The position numbers were made by a program, and so were the translations under genes. A DNA stretch of 64,000 bases from Bacillus sp. Marseille-Q1617 (GTDB lineage Bacteria > Bacillota > Bacilli > Bacillales > Bacillaceae_B): the NCBI RefSeq assembly GCF_903645295.1, contig NZ_CAHJXM010000002.1, forward strand, positions 472,001 to 536,000, given 5' to 3'. The notes under the pieces were generated by a model, which saw only the letters and a program-made list of their open reading frames with translations, had not been told where the DNA came from and made no database searches. This document shows positions 51,028-59,425 of this stretch, one piece after another (position 1 is the first letter of the stretch; each line of letters begins with the position of its first letter).

Positions 51028-51186
51028 ATGAAGTTGAAAAGACTATTGTCTCAATTAAAATTTTGGTGGCACTCTATTAGAGTGCACTACCATCAGGCAT
51101 TATTGGATAGTTGTCTGGACTGCCGGCTTCAAAAGAAAATCCAACAAAAAATCATGTATCACGAAATGAAACTGAATAACTATTAG
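51028..51186 (+). CDS. 52-residue basic small protein under c-di-GMP riboswitch
   Basis: ATG behind GAGGAGG, ending TAG. The protein begins MKLKRLLSQLKFWWHSIRV, is Lys/Arg/His-rich, has a CLDCR motif in the middle and no clear membrane segment; an amphipathic helix is likely. I do not recognise the family. The riboswitch and a terminator directly flank it, so it is the only target of that riboswitch. Confidence 0.7.
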   Translation: MKLKRLLSQLKFWWHSIRVHYHQALLDSCLDCRLQKKIQQKIMYHEMKLNNY

Positions 51187-51192
51187 TTTATG

Positions 51193-51218
51193 GAAAGGCT
51201 CTTTATGGGCCTTTTTTT
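51193..51218 (+). terminator. Terminator of the 52-residue gene
   Basis: AAAGGC and GCCTTT stem with a loop of about 9 bases, followed by TTTTTTT. Confidence 0.75.
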
Positions 51219-51350
51219 ATTTTATATCCATTAAAGCTTATAGGAGTGTTTTTTGTCGAAATATCATAGATTATGTCTGATTATTTCCTTATAATAAATG
51301 GTAACGGAAGAAATAATCGGTATAACCTACTATCTTAAGGATGGATTCTA

Positions 51351-52526
51351 TTGGACAGAATTGTCATTACCGGCTATGGGATAAAAGCTCCAGGCGCATT
51401 AACTAAACATGATTTTCACAGTGTACTGGAGAATGGGATCTGTACCCAGTCTGTACTTAAAAGTAACAATGATACGCATTCGAGTGTGATTGCGGGAATT
51501 ATAGAAGACGAGTTTACAACTATTAATGAAAAAAATTATAAGCGTTATCCCCGTTCGATCAGGCTGGCCCTGGCAGCTGCCGATGATGCAGTATCCATGG
51601 CTCAATTATCATGTGACCCATATAAGGTGGCAGTGATTATGGGGACTTCTGCTGGAGCGATACTAGAAATTGAGCAGTATGCTTCTGTGGCCCTTGATTT
51701 AAAAAAGTATCCAATTCACGGTGTATCGATTGTTGATACCCATACCCTTTCTTCGGCAGTGGCCGCACATGTAGGACTTAGAGGACCTGCTTTCACTCTA
51801 ACTACCGGGTGTACAGCCAGTCTGGATGCAATTGTTTTGGCAAAATTATTATTGGAGTCCGGCCAAGTGAATGCCTGTATCATAGGCGGGACAGACGCAC
51901 CCCTTGGACAGTGGAGTATTAACGGATTCATCAAAACAAGAGCCATAAAGTCAAATGTCTCAATCGAACAGACTGGTGTCCCATTTTCGACTGATCACCA
52001 AGGGTTCGTACTGTCTGAAGGGGCAGGGGTTCTGGTTCTGGAACGAGAAGAGGATGCTTTGAAGCAGGGGAAGAAAATCTATGGAAGCGTAGAAAACGTG
52101 TTATCAAGAAATGAAGGAACCCCGATCTTGAAAACGGACGAATCAGGACAGGAGATGCTTTCTTTATACAAGGAAGTCATTAGGGACAAAGTCCCTTCAT
52201 ATGTGAACAGTCAGTCTTTAGGCCTGCAGACAAATGACCGGATTGAAAGGTATATTCATAGAGAGCTGTTCAGGAATAGGGTGCCTATTACATCAATGAA
52301 AGGAATGACCGGTCACTCGTTTGCAGCCATGGGGGCGATGCAAATTATTTCAGCTCTGATTTCGATTGAGTATGGATTCATACCTCCGACCATCAAAACC
52401 TCAGGGAAGGGGTACGAGGATTTACCCATTGTTTATAAAACACGGTATCAGCCAATTGAATCCGTGAGTATAACCACTCATGGTAATAGCGGGAATAATG
52501 CTTGTATTGTTATTGGGAAACCCTGA
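51351..52526 (+). CDS. FabF-like beta-ketoacyl-ACP synthase with altered active site
   Basis: The 391-residue thiolase-fold protein carries the nucleophile in TLTTGCTASLDA (C154) and the second histidine in KGMTGHSFAAMGA (H322). The first catalytic histidine, normally in VNAHGTST, is Gln288 here (VNSQSLGLQTND), so the Cys-His-His triad is Cys-Gln-His. This may favour acyl transfer or a specialised condensation over normal fatty-acid elongation. No acyl carrier protein or ketoreductase is adjacent. The TTG start at 51351 has AAGGATGG upstream. It is likely co-transcribed with the GGDEF-EAL gene 51 bp downstream. Confidence 0.88.
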   Translation: MDRIVITGYGIKAPGALTKHDFHSVLENGICTQSVLKSNNDTHSSVIAGIIEDEFTTINEKNYKRYPRSIRLALAAADDAVSMAQLSCDPYKVAVIMGTSAGAILEIEQYASVALDLKKYPIHGVSIVDTHTLSSAVAAHVGLRGPAFTLTTGCTASLDAIVLAKLLLESGQVNACIIGGTDAPLGQWSINGFIKTRAIKSNVSIEQTGVPFSTDHQGFVLSEGAGVLVLEREEDALKQGKKIYGSVENVLSRNEGTPILKTDESGQEMLSLYKEVIRDKVPSYVNSQSLGLQTNDRIERYIHRELFRNRVPITSMKGMTGHSFAAMGAMQIISALISIEYGFIPPTIKTSGKGYEDLPIVYKTRYQPIESVSITTHGNSGNNACIVIGKP

Positions 52527-52577
52527 AAACGATAAAAATGGAACAGTAGAATTATACGATTTAGGGGGGATCATCTT

Positions 52578-54977
52578 ATGTTTTTTCTGTTTTTACTATT
52601 AGTTGCTCTTATCCCTCTGGTTATCGGCATTTCAATTGTTAAAATGTTCAAGGGAAATAAGTTATCAAAAGTATTATTTTTATTTTTATTATTGGCCTCG
52701 TTATGGCAAGTGGATGTATCAGTGTTGTTTGCTCATCATATTTTATCCCGGGAAGCCATCGATTTTCTGTTTAGGTTATTCAGGATAGGTTCTATCATGG
52801 TATCTCCTACTCTATTCTTTGTGGCTTTTATCATTTACCAGGAAGAGCTTGCGAACTTCCAAAACAGTAAATGGAATTACCTGATGAATAAAAAGGTGGT
52901 CATATTCTATTACATCTGTAGTTTTGCTGTGTATTTAATAGGCTGGAGCCATAAAGGGATTCATTCTTATAGATTGATAGAACCGGTCAATGCCCCTGCT
53001 TTTCATTTTCCTGTATACGGGAGTCTTTCATGGGTGTTTCAAGCGAATGTGCTTTTATTTATCATCAGTATTGTCGTATGTATAAGGATCTGTACCCGAA
53101 TCAGTCATTCCGCTTTGCGATCATTTTTATTCTATTTTATCATCTCGACCGCCGTAGGGTATGCCATCGGGATACTAAACATGCTTCCTGATGCCATGCT
53201 GCTTCCCAGTGCTGTGTCAGTTCTGTTATTCGCTATTTCCATTCTGATTCTATCAAATAAGATGCATCTTCAGAGGGTCAATGATGTCAATAATCAACTT
53301 GACCAGAACAGGGATTTTTTAAGTAAGGTGATCGACCTTAACCCCAATTATATTTACGCTAAAGATCAACATGGCCGTTACTCTCTGGTGAACGAATCCT
53401 TCGCCGCCCTATATGGAATGGACAAGATAGAAATAATAGGGAAAACTGATTTCGATGTTCAGGTAAATAAGGAAAGAGCCTTTGAGATTTATCAGGTTGA
53501 TCAATCGGTACTTGCTGAACAGAAAGAGATCACTGTAGCTGAAGAAATCTTTATTAATCGTTTTGGAAAAGAGAAATGGCTGCAAAGTACAAAGATTCCC
53601 ATTAAAACGAAAGATTCCACTATTCTCCTTGGTGTCTCAACCGATATCACTGAGCATAAACAGCATGAAAAAGAACTTAACCATCAAGCGAATCACGACG
53701 TCCTGACCGGGCTTCCCAACAGGAGGTTGTTAAACGAAAATTTAACGAACATCTTAAAGCCGGCCGGCACGAAAGCCGCTTTGATGCTTATTGATTTAGA
53801 CCGTTTCAAATATATCAATGACACCCTCGGGCATGATGTCGGAGATTTATTATTGATTGAAGTCTCTAAACGTCTTAAACAGTTTATTGGTAAATTAGGA
53901 CTTGCAAACGCGAATGTCTACAGGCTTGGAGGGGATGAGTTCACCTTACTGTTTCCTTATCGTCATACTAAAGAAGTAACTGATATTGCGAATAGTCTAC
54001 TTGAACAATTTAATAGAGAATTCATTCTCGGAGAGCAGGAATTCTTCATTTCGCCAAGCATTGGCATCAGTACTTATCCTGAAGATGGATGTGACGCAAA
54101 GACATTAATGAAAAACGCTGACACAGCCATGTACTATGTGAAGGAAAGAGAAAAAAATGGGTTTCAACTATTCACGAAAGAAATGAACTGTGATTTCTAT
54201 CGGAAAATGATGATTGAAAAAGAACTGCGTACTGCTTTAGAACTGGGTGAATTTGACCTTCATTACCAGCCATTAATGGACATACATACAAAGAAGATCT
54301 GCGGAATGGAAGCGCTTATCCGCTGGAACAATAAGAACCTTGGTCCTGTTTCACCTGCTGAATTCATTCCGATTGCAGAAGAAACAGGTATGATTATCAG
54401 GATAGGGGAATGGGTCCTCAGGACAGCCTGCGAGCAGAATATACGCTGGCAGAAAGCGGAGTATCCTCCTCTGAAAGTCGGGATCAATATTTCAATCAGA
54501 CAGCTCCTGGATAAAAAGTTCGTCCATAAAGCAGCTGCCATCATTAAAGATTCTGGACTTTCCCCAGCTTATATTGATCTAGAAATAACAGAAAGTATTG
54601 CCATGTATGATCCGGCTATGATGATCAATAAATTGGAAGAATTAAAGGCAATCGGAGTCAGCGTTTCAATGGATGACTTCGGGACTGGTTACTCCTCTTT
54701 AAGTTATCTCAAGAAATACCCGCTCGATACGTTGAAAATTGATCGAAGTTTTGTCAGCGGCATTACTTTTCATGAAGATAATAAAGCTATTGTGAACAGT
54801 ATCATTTCTATGGCAAAGCACCTTGGCTTACATGTGACAGCAGAGGGTGTGGAGGACGAAGAGGAAATACGCTTTCTGGAACAAAGCCAATGTGACACCA
54901 TACAAGGGTATGCAATTAGCAGACCGTTATGCGGTAAGGAATTTGAGCAGAAGTTCCTTTTAAAAACAGCTGAATAG
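52578..54977 (+). CDS. Membrane PAS-GGDEF-EAL c-di-GMP enzyme
   Basis: The protein has 799 residues: about seven membrane segments (1-235), a PAS domain (about 250-360; DLNPNYIYAKDQHGRY, VSTDITEHKQ), GGDEF (about 370-530; VYRLGGDEFTLLFPY with intact motif) and EAL (about 545-795; CGMEALIRWNN, LEITESIAMYD, DDFGTGYSSLSYLKKYPLDTLKIDRSF). Both catalytic motifs look intact, so it may make or break c-di-GMP. No RxxD I-site is evident before GGDEF. RBS GGGGGGA before ATG. With two c-di-GMP riboswitches nearby it is a good local source of signal. Confidence 0.95.
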   Translation: MFFLFLLLVALIPLVIGISIVKMFKGNKLSKVLFLFLLLASLWQVDVSVLFAHHILSREAIDFLFRLFRIGSIMVSPTLFFVAFIIYQEELANFQNSKWNYLMNKKVVIFYYICSFAVYLIGWSHKGIHSYRLIEPVNAPAFHFPVYGSLSWVFQANVLLFIISIVVCIRICTRISHSALRSFLFYFIISTAVGYAIGILNMLPDAMLLPSAVSVLLFAISILILSNKMHLQRVNDVNNQLDQNRDFLSKVIDLNPNYIYAKDQHGRYSLVNESFAALYGMDKIEIIGKTDFDVQVNKERAFEIYQVDQSVLAEQKEITVAEEIFINRFGKEKWLQSTKIPIKTKDSTILLGVSTDITEHKQHEKELNHQANHDVLTGLPNRRLLNENLTNILKPAGTKAALMLIDLDRFKYINDTLGHDVGDLLLIEVSKRLKQFIGKLGLANANVYRLGGDEFTLLFPYRHTKEVTDIANSLLEQFNREFILGEQEFFISPSIGISTYPEDGCDAKTLMKNADTAMYYVKEREKNGFQLFTKEMNCDFYRKMMIEKELRTALELGEFDLHYQPLMDIHTKKICGMEALIRWNNKNLGPVSPAEFIPIAEETGMIIRIGEWVLRTACEQNIRWQKAEYPPLKVGINISIRQLLDKKFVHKAAAIIKDSGLSPAYIDLEITESIAMYDPAMMINKLEELKAIGVSVSMDDFGTGYSSLSYLKKYPLDTLKIDRSFVSGITFHEDNKAIVNSIISMAKHLGLHVTAEGVEDEEEIRFLEQSQCDTIQGYAISRPLCGKEFEQKFLLKTAE

Positions 54978-54990
54978 TAAAGAATATATA

Positions 54991-55020
54991 AGCATGAAGA
55001 AACGTTTCTTCATGCTTTTT
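54991..55020 (+). terminator. Terminator of the GGDEF-EAL gene
   Basis: AGCATGAAGAAA and TTTCTTCATGCT form a perfect 12-bp stem with a 2-base turn, followed by TTTT. Confidence 0.93.
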
Positions 55021-55084
55021 CTCATTTACGATAAGTATGCCGCTGTTTTGTCTTGTCAAAAATAATCACAAGGAAGTGATTATT

Positions 55085-55519
55085 TTGCTCAGGATAGGAG
55101 CCGCATGCTATTTTATTCTAATATTTATCTTTACTTGTACAGAAAGCTTGAACAGATTGTATAGAGAAAGAATTCCTCATTTTAAATGGAATTCCAATCC
55201 GGATTATTCAGCGTTTTTCGATTTCACCTCTTATTCTTTTACCAGTTATGCTTACATTTTTCAAAAAACTGGGCATGCACTCGCATTCTTTTTATTGGCT
55301 CTGATAGTTTTTGTAGTGGTCAATCGGATTGGAGTGACCTTGCTCATATCATTTTCATACGCACTCTTTACCGAGACTGCTCAGTTGTTTTTTCATCGAA
55401 CCGGCTGCCTGGTGGATGTGGGGTATGATATGGCGGGGGCTTTTGTTTTTATGGTGGTGTTGTTCCTTATGAATGCTATTGGTGAGTTTATTCATTCTGA
55501 GCAATTTGATGTACGTTGA
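55085..55519 (+). CDS. VanZ-like membrane protein
   Basis: The protein is about 144 residues with four hydrophobic segments. VanZ-family motifs: KTGHALAFFLLALI and ETAQLFFHRTGCLVDVGYDMAGA. The physiological role of chromosomal VanZ-like proteins in Bacillus is not settled. The TTG at 55085 is preferred as start because AAGGAAG is 8 bases upstream; the ATG at 55037 has no RBS and lies just after the preceding terminator. Confidence 0.82.
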   Translation: MLRIGAACYFILIFIFTCTESLNRLYRERIPHFKWNSNPDYSAFFDFTSYSFTSYAYIFQKTGHALAFFLLALIVFVVVNRIGVTLLISFSYALFTETAQLFFHRTGCLVDVGYDMAGAFVFMVVLFLMNAIGEFIHSEQFDVR

Positions 55520-55712
55520 AAAATGAGGACAGGTACTTTTGGTATGGAGTGTCTGTTTTTGTATTTGGTTAGAAAACAAAATATTACTAATATATTAAAA
55601 TATTACAATTATTTTACAAATAAATCCTCCAGAAGGGATAGGTGTTCTGTATAAAGAATTCAGAATATAGGAACTTATGTCTATGTTCTAATTATTTTAA
55701 GGGGGAATTAGT

Positions 55713-58124
55713 TTGAGAAAGAAAAGAAAAGCTGCGTCCGCAGCACTAGCTACACTGCTGGGACTTAGTACATTAGCAGTGGGTCCAGCTATGTCAACTG
55801 CTCAGACGGTTGATGTGAAAAGCGTCCTTAATGAGGTGACAAGTAAAGGTCATGCCGGTCATAGTCACCATGGGTCTCCGTTTGACTTGGGGATTGCCAA
55901 CGATGAGCGTCTGATTGAGATGCTGAAGAAAGAAGGAAAGATTGCAAAGAATGCAACTCCTGCTGAAGCGGAGAAGGCACTGGCTAAGTTTTTGAATAAG
56001 AAGGCTGAAAGTGCAGAAAAAGAAGCGGGGGAGCTTGAAGATGAAGCAGCTGCTAGCAAAGCCAAGCTTCAGAAGGAAATGAAAGAGAGTGGCCTAAGAT
56101 CCGGAAAGGGAAATAAGCTTGGCCAGGCGAAGAAGAATTCACCTGAGTCTGTAGTGAAGGAAGAATACGGTGGGGAAATGCGCACGGATAAAGTGCTTGT
56201 TCTCCTAATTGATTACCCGGATAAGCCTCATAATTCCATGACGGCCGATGAAACGGATATGTATTATGAAGGGGAAGATTCATACTCGCGTGAGCATTAT
56301 CAGGACATGTTGTTTGGTACTGGCGGCTGGACCGGTCCGGATGGAAAAAACTATGTATCCATGAAGCAATATTATGAGCAGCAGTCAGGTGGAAGTTATT
56401 CTGTAGAAGGAGAAGTTGCTGGATGGTACACAGCTAGTCAACCTGCAACTGCTTATGGTGGGAACTATCCTACGGAAGATGATAGTGATGTTAATGCACG
56501 TGGTCTTGTAAAGGAAGCGTTAGCTCTAGCAGCCGCTGATCCAGAAGTAAATATCGCGGATTACGACAAGTGGGATCGTTACGACCTTGATGGTGATGGT
56601 GATTATTTGGAAGCAGACGGTCTCGTTGACCACTTAATGATTATTCACTCTGGTGTTGGTGAAGAAGCTGGCGGTGGATCCTTAGGTTCCGATGCAATTT
56701 GGTCTCACCGTTGGAACTTGGGAGGAGTCCATGCTCTTGAAGGGACAGAAGCAACCGTTGGTTATTGGGGAGGAGCAATGGCAGCTTATGATTACACAAT
56801 CGAACCTGAAGATGGGGCTGTCGGTGTTATGGCGCATGAATTTGGACATGACTTAGGTCTGCCGGATGAATATGATACTCAATACTCAGGTGCGGGGGAA
56901 GCGGTAAGCTACTGGTCCATCATGTCAAGCGGAAGTTGGGCAGGAAGTATCCCTGGTACACAGCCTACAGGTTTCAGCCCTTATGCCAAGGAAATGCTCC
57001 AGACCACTGCTGTAGTTAATAGCAAGGGAGAAAAAGGGAATTGGTTGACAGGTAAAGAAGTGGAACTAGAAGATATAAATAAACAAGGTAAGGAATATCT
57101 TCTTGATGAAGCTACAACAAAAGGTACTAATAATGATGTGGTAAAAGTAAATCTTCCGCAAAAAGAAACAGTAATCAATAAGCCCGCAAGCGGTGAGAAT
57201 CAATACTTCTCAGGAAGTGCTGATGGTTTACACACTTATTTGAAGACAACCGTTGATTTAACTAATGCTGAGTCTGCTCAATTCAATTTTAAAACATGGT
57301 ACGACATTGAAACGGATTGGGATTATGCATATGTAACCGTTAATGGGGAACCGGTAGCGAGTGATATTACAACAACTACTAATCCGTATGATGCCAACCT
57401 AGGAAATGGTATCACAGGCTCATCCGATGGATGGCTTGATGCTTCCTTTGATTTGTCAGCATACACTGGGCAAGTAGTAGAGGTTGCGATTGAATATGTA
57501 ACTGATGCTGCAGTATCAAACCCAGGTTTATTTGCAGATGATCTTGCAATTTTTGTAGACGGGAAAGAAGTTCTGTTTGATGATGCAGAGGGGGAACCGA
57601 AGTTTGATTTAGATGGTTTTACTGATAGTGATGGAATCAAACGCTCTGAACACTACTACCTATTGGAATGGCGTAGCCACAACGGTGTAGATGAAGGTTT
57701 GGCTAACATTCGCCGAGGAGCAAGCTTGATGGAATTCGATGAAGGTCTGGTTGTATGGTATGTAGATAACAAATACAGCGAAAACTGGACGGGGATCCAC
57801 CCTGGAGACGGCTTCCTGGGTGTCGTAGATGCCGATCAACATGTTCTGAGTTGGAGTGACGGCACTGTAGGATCTACTCGCTATCAAATCCATGATGCGG
57901 CGTTTAGCTTAAACAAATCAGAAAAAATGTTCCTGGATTATCCTGGACAATTCACAATGAAAGACAATTTCACAAAACGCAACCCATTATTCGACGACAG
58001 CGCCGACTACAGTAACCCAGGCCTGGTCGACGCAGGACGTAACGTTCCTAACTACGGTCTGAAGTTCCGTGTAACTGGTGAAAGTGCTGATGGCACTGTT
58101 GGCAAAGTATTAATCTATAAATAA
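55713..58124 (+). CDS. Immune inhibitor A-type M6 metalloprotease
   Basis: This 803-residue secreted protease has a signal peptide of about 31 residues (GPAMSTAQT), then a Lys/Glu/Ala-rich propeptide, and the M6 catalytic domain with zinc motif HEFGHDLGLPDEYD (H375, E376, H379). Conserved surrounding segments are YWGGAMAAYDYTIEPEDG and SIMSSGSW. The C-terminal region carries beta-sandwich modules (SAQFNFKTWYDIETDWDYAYV) typical of InhA. It degrades extracellular proteins, and in pathogens host antimicrobial proteins. TTG start behind AAGGGGGA. Confidence 0.95.
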   Translation: MRKKRKAASAALATLLGLSTLAVGPAMSTAQTVDVKSVLNEVTSKGHAGHSHHGSPFDLGIANDERLIEMLKKEGKIAKNATPAEAEKALAKFLNKKAESAEKEAGELEDEAAASKAKLQKEMKESGLRSGKGNKLGQAKKNSPESVVKEEYGGEMRTDKVLVLLIDYPDKPHNSMTADETDMYYEGEDSYSREHYQDMLFGTGGWTGPDGKNYVSMKQYYEQQSGGSYSVEGEVAGWYTASQPATAYGGNYPTEDDSDVNARGLVKEALALAAADPEVNIADYDKWDRYDLDGDGDYLEADGLVDHLMIIHSGVGEEAGGGSLGSDAIWSHRWNLGGVHALEGTEATVGYWGGAMAAYDYTIEPEDGAVGVMAHEFGHDLGLPDEYDTQYSGAGEAVSYWSIMSSGSWAGSIPGTQPTGFSPYAKEMLQTTAVVNSKGEKGNWLTGKEVELEDINKQGKEYLLDEATTKGTNNDVVKVNLPQKETVINKPASGENQYFSGSADGLHTYLKTTVDLTNAESAQFNFKTWYDIETDWDYAYVTVNGEPVASDITTTTNPYDANLGNGITGSSDGWLDASFDLSAYTGQVVEVAIEYVTDAAVSNPGLFADDLAIFVDGKEVLFDDAEGEPKFDLDGFTDSDGIKRSEHYYLLEWRSHNGVDEGLANIRRGASLMEFDEGLVVWYVDNKYSENWTGIHPGDGFLGVVDADQHVLSWSDGTVGSTRYQIHDAAFSLNKSEKMFLDYPGQFTMKDNFTKRNPLFDDSADYSNPGLVDAGRNVPNYGLKFRVTGESADGTVGKVLIYK

Positions 58125-58146
58125 AACAATATTTCTAAAGGTTAAA

Positions 58147-58177
58147 CTCCTTACTGACCCAGTAAGGAGCTTTTTTG
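58147..58177 (+). terminator. Terminator of the InhA gene
   Basis: CTCCTTACT and AGTAAGGAG form a perfect 9-bp stem with loop GACCC, followed by C and six T. Confidence 0.93.
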
Positions 58178-58337
58178 TTTTTATAGAATAGAAACTGGAC
58201 AATAAACTTCTCAACTTGTCCCAATCTGTCTCTTTTTGTCTATTAATATTTACCTAATTGTATAGATAATTCAGACTTTTTTATTGTATAATAGTACAAG
58301 ATAAGGAATTAATTGTATTTTAGGAGGGGGCTCAGGA

Positions 58338-58466
58338 ATGCCGGTTTATTATATGAAAGAGATATGGACTCCTTTGAAGTTGTTTGGGATCAAGTTTTTC
58401 AGGTGTGAGGAGAATCGTATATACATAAAGGTTCTTCAGTCTCACCGAAAACGAATCTTTGGGTAA
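58338..58466 (+). CDS. 42-residue basic small protein
   Basis: ATG 7 bases after AGGAGGGGG; TAA stop. The protein starts MPVYYMKEIWTPLKLFG, has a single cysteine, and a basic C-terminus (LQSHRKRIFG). A TATAAT box lies at 58287-58292, about 45 bp upstream. No family is recognised. It is followed within 20 bp by a c-di-GMP riboswitch and then a terminator, so the riboswitch sits in its 3' untranslated region. Confidence 0.55.
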   Translation: MPVYYMKEIWTPLKLFGIKFFRCEENRIYIKVLQSHRKRIFG

Positions 58467-58484
58467 AGGCTCATCCTGAATTAA

Positions 58485-58572
58485 TGTGAAAAGGGCAAAG
58501 CCATCGAAAGGTGGTGACGCAAAGCTATAGGGGCTTCTGTTTGATGACAATGCCAGCCAGCTGCCGAATCTT
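58485..58572 (+). promoter_or_regulatory. Cyclic di-GMP-I (GEMM-I) riboswitch without a downstream gene
   Basis: Aptamer blocks in order: GGCAAA, CCATC-GAAA-GGTGG hairpin, TGACGCAAAGCTA, AGGGG, GCCAGCC and GCCGA. The fit is as good as the copy at 50908. On the plus strand it is followed by a terminator and then by the 3' end of a convergent sigma-factor gene, so no coding sequence lies downstream. Confidence 0.88.
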
Positions 58573-58597
58573 TCTTTTAATATCGTAATTTGACATG

Positions 58598-58617
58598 AAA
58601 ACCTTTAAGGTTTTTTT
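58598..58617 (+). terminator. Terminator downstream of the orphan riboswitch
   Basis: AAAACCT and AGGTTTT form a 7-bp stem with a 3-base loop, followed by TTT. It overlaps the stop codon of the convergent sigma-factor gene by two bases. Confidence 0.65.
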
Positions 58618-59104
58618 ATTTTGTCTTTTTTACATATTCCCTCATCCGATCCGCAGCCCCTTTTCTCCACTTCTTAACTGCACCAATGGAAACCTCTTCT
58701 CTTTCTGCTATTTCCCTTATCGTTAACATATCGATAAAGGTATACATGACCCACTTTGTTTGGCAAACCGAAAGATCCTCACAATAAGCGAGCAGGGTTT
58801 CCTTTGAAAAAGGAACCTCCGTCCATTCATCCTCCACGAGTTCCCAAAATTCTTCTTTAGGATATGTTTGCCGATCAAGATCTTTATTTTTGCTATTCAT
58901 ATCGCTTAAAATCCTGCCTTTGATGTAGGAGTAGGCATAGGCAGCAAATTCACCCTTTTCACTGTCGAATTTTTGTGAGGCTTCCCAAAGGGCGATAAGC
59001 CCAGTTTGGAAAAACTCCTGTTGGTCTTTGTAGATGTTGAGAGAATGGATGATTCTGTGGATCATAGGTTCAAACTGACTTTGAATTTCATGGAATGAAT
59101 CCAA
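58616..59104 (-). CDS. Sigma-70 family RNA polymerase sigma factor
   Basis: The protein has 162 residues with region 2 (YKDQQEFFQTGLIALWEASQKFDSEKGEFAAYAYSYIKGRI) and region 4 HTH (LTIREIAEREEVSIGAVKKWRKGA). It is shorter than SigB/SigH-type factors and has no zinc-binding anti-sigma gene beside it. It is transcribed divergently from comK, which suggests a link to competence regulation (inference). The start is TTG at 59104 with AGAAGGA upstream. Confidence 0.85.
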   Translation of the reverse strand: MDSFHEIQSQFEPMIHRIIHSLNIYKDQQEFFQTGLIALWEASQKFDSEKGEFAAYAYSYIKGRILSDMNSKNKDLDRQTYPKEEFWELVEDEWTEVPFSKETLLAYCEDLSVCQTKWVMYTFIDMLTIREIAEREEVSIGAVKKWRKGAADRMREYVKKTK

Positions 59105-59425
59105 ATCAATGGTCCTTCTGAATGGCGCGCCTTTCGGTTATTCCCGGGTAGCTTTACCATACAGGGGAGAGAGAGGATTCAACAAAACGGGGAATTGTCT
59201 GTTTTATAGTAGATTCAGCGTTTTTCGTATGGTGGAAACAAACGGTTTGCGGCTGGAAAGCAATTGTTCGGGCTGAATTACTTTGTATTTTACGAAAAAT
59301 TGTAAAATTGTGTAGAAATAACTGGAAATAACATCCTGTTAGAGTATAATAGGTATAAAGTCACTTATTTTTATGATTTTTCTGAAAAATAAGTTTCTAC
59401 TTACATTTAAAGGATGGTGTAGTGA
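59105..59425. other. Divergent region between sigma factor and comK
   Basis: This 321-bp AT-rich region has a TATAAT at 59345-59350 before comK. A/T runs (TTTTACGAAAAATTGTAAAATT near 59289) resemble ComK-box material, but a clear AAAA-N5-TTTT pair with proper spacing was not found. Confidence 0.5.

Noticed and set aside
52184..52199. Another copy of the 27-bp repeat
   Set aside because: AGGGACAAAGTCCCT is only a short palindrome inside the ketoacyl synthase gene and lacks the internal CAGG core and length.
58593..58730. 43-residue plus-strand frame after the orphan riboswitch
   Set aside because: It starts inside the terminator hairpin, has no RBS and is antisense to the sigma-factor gene.
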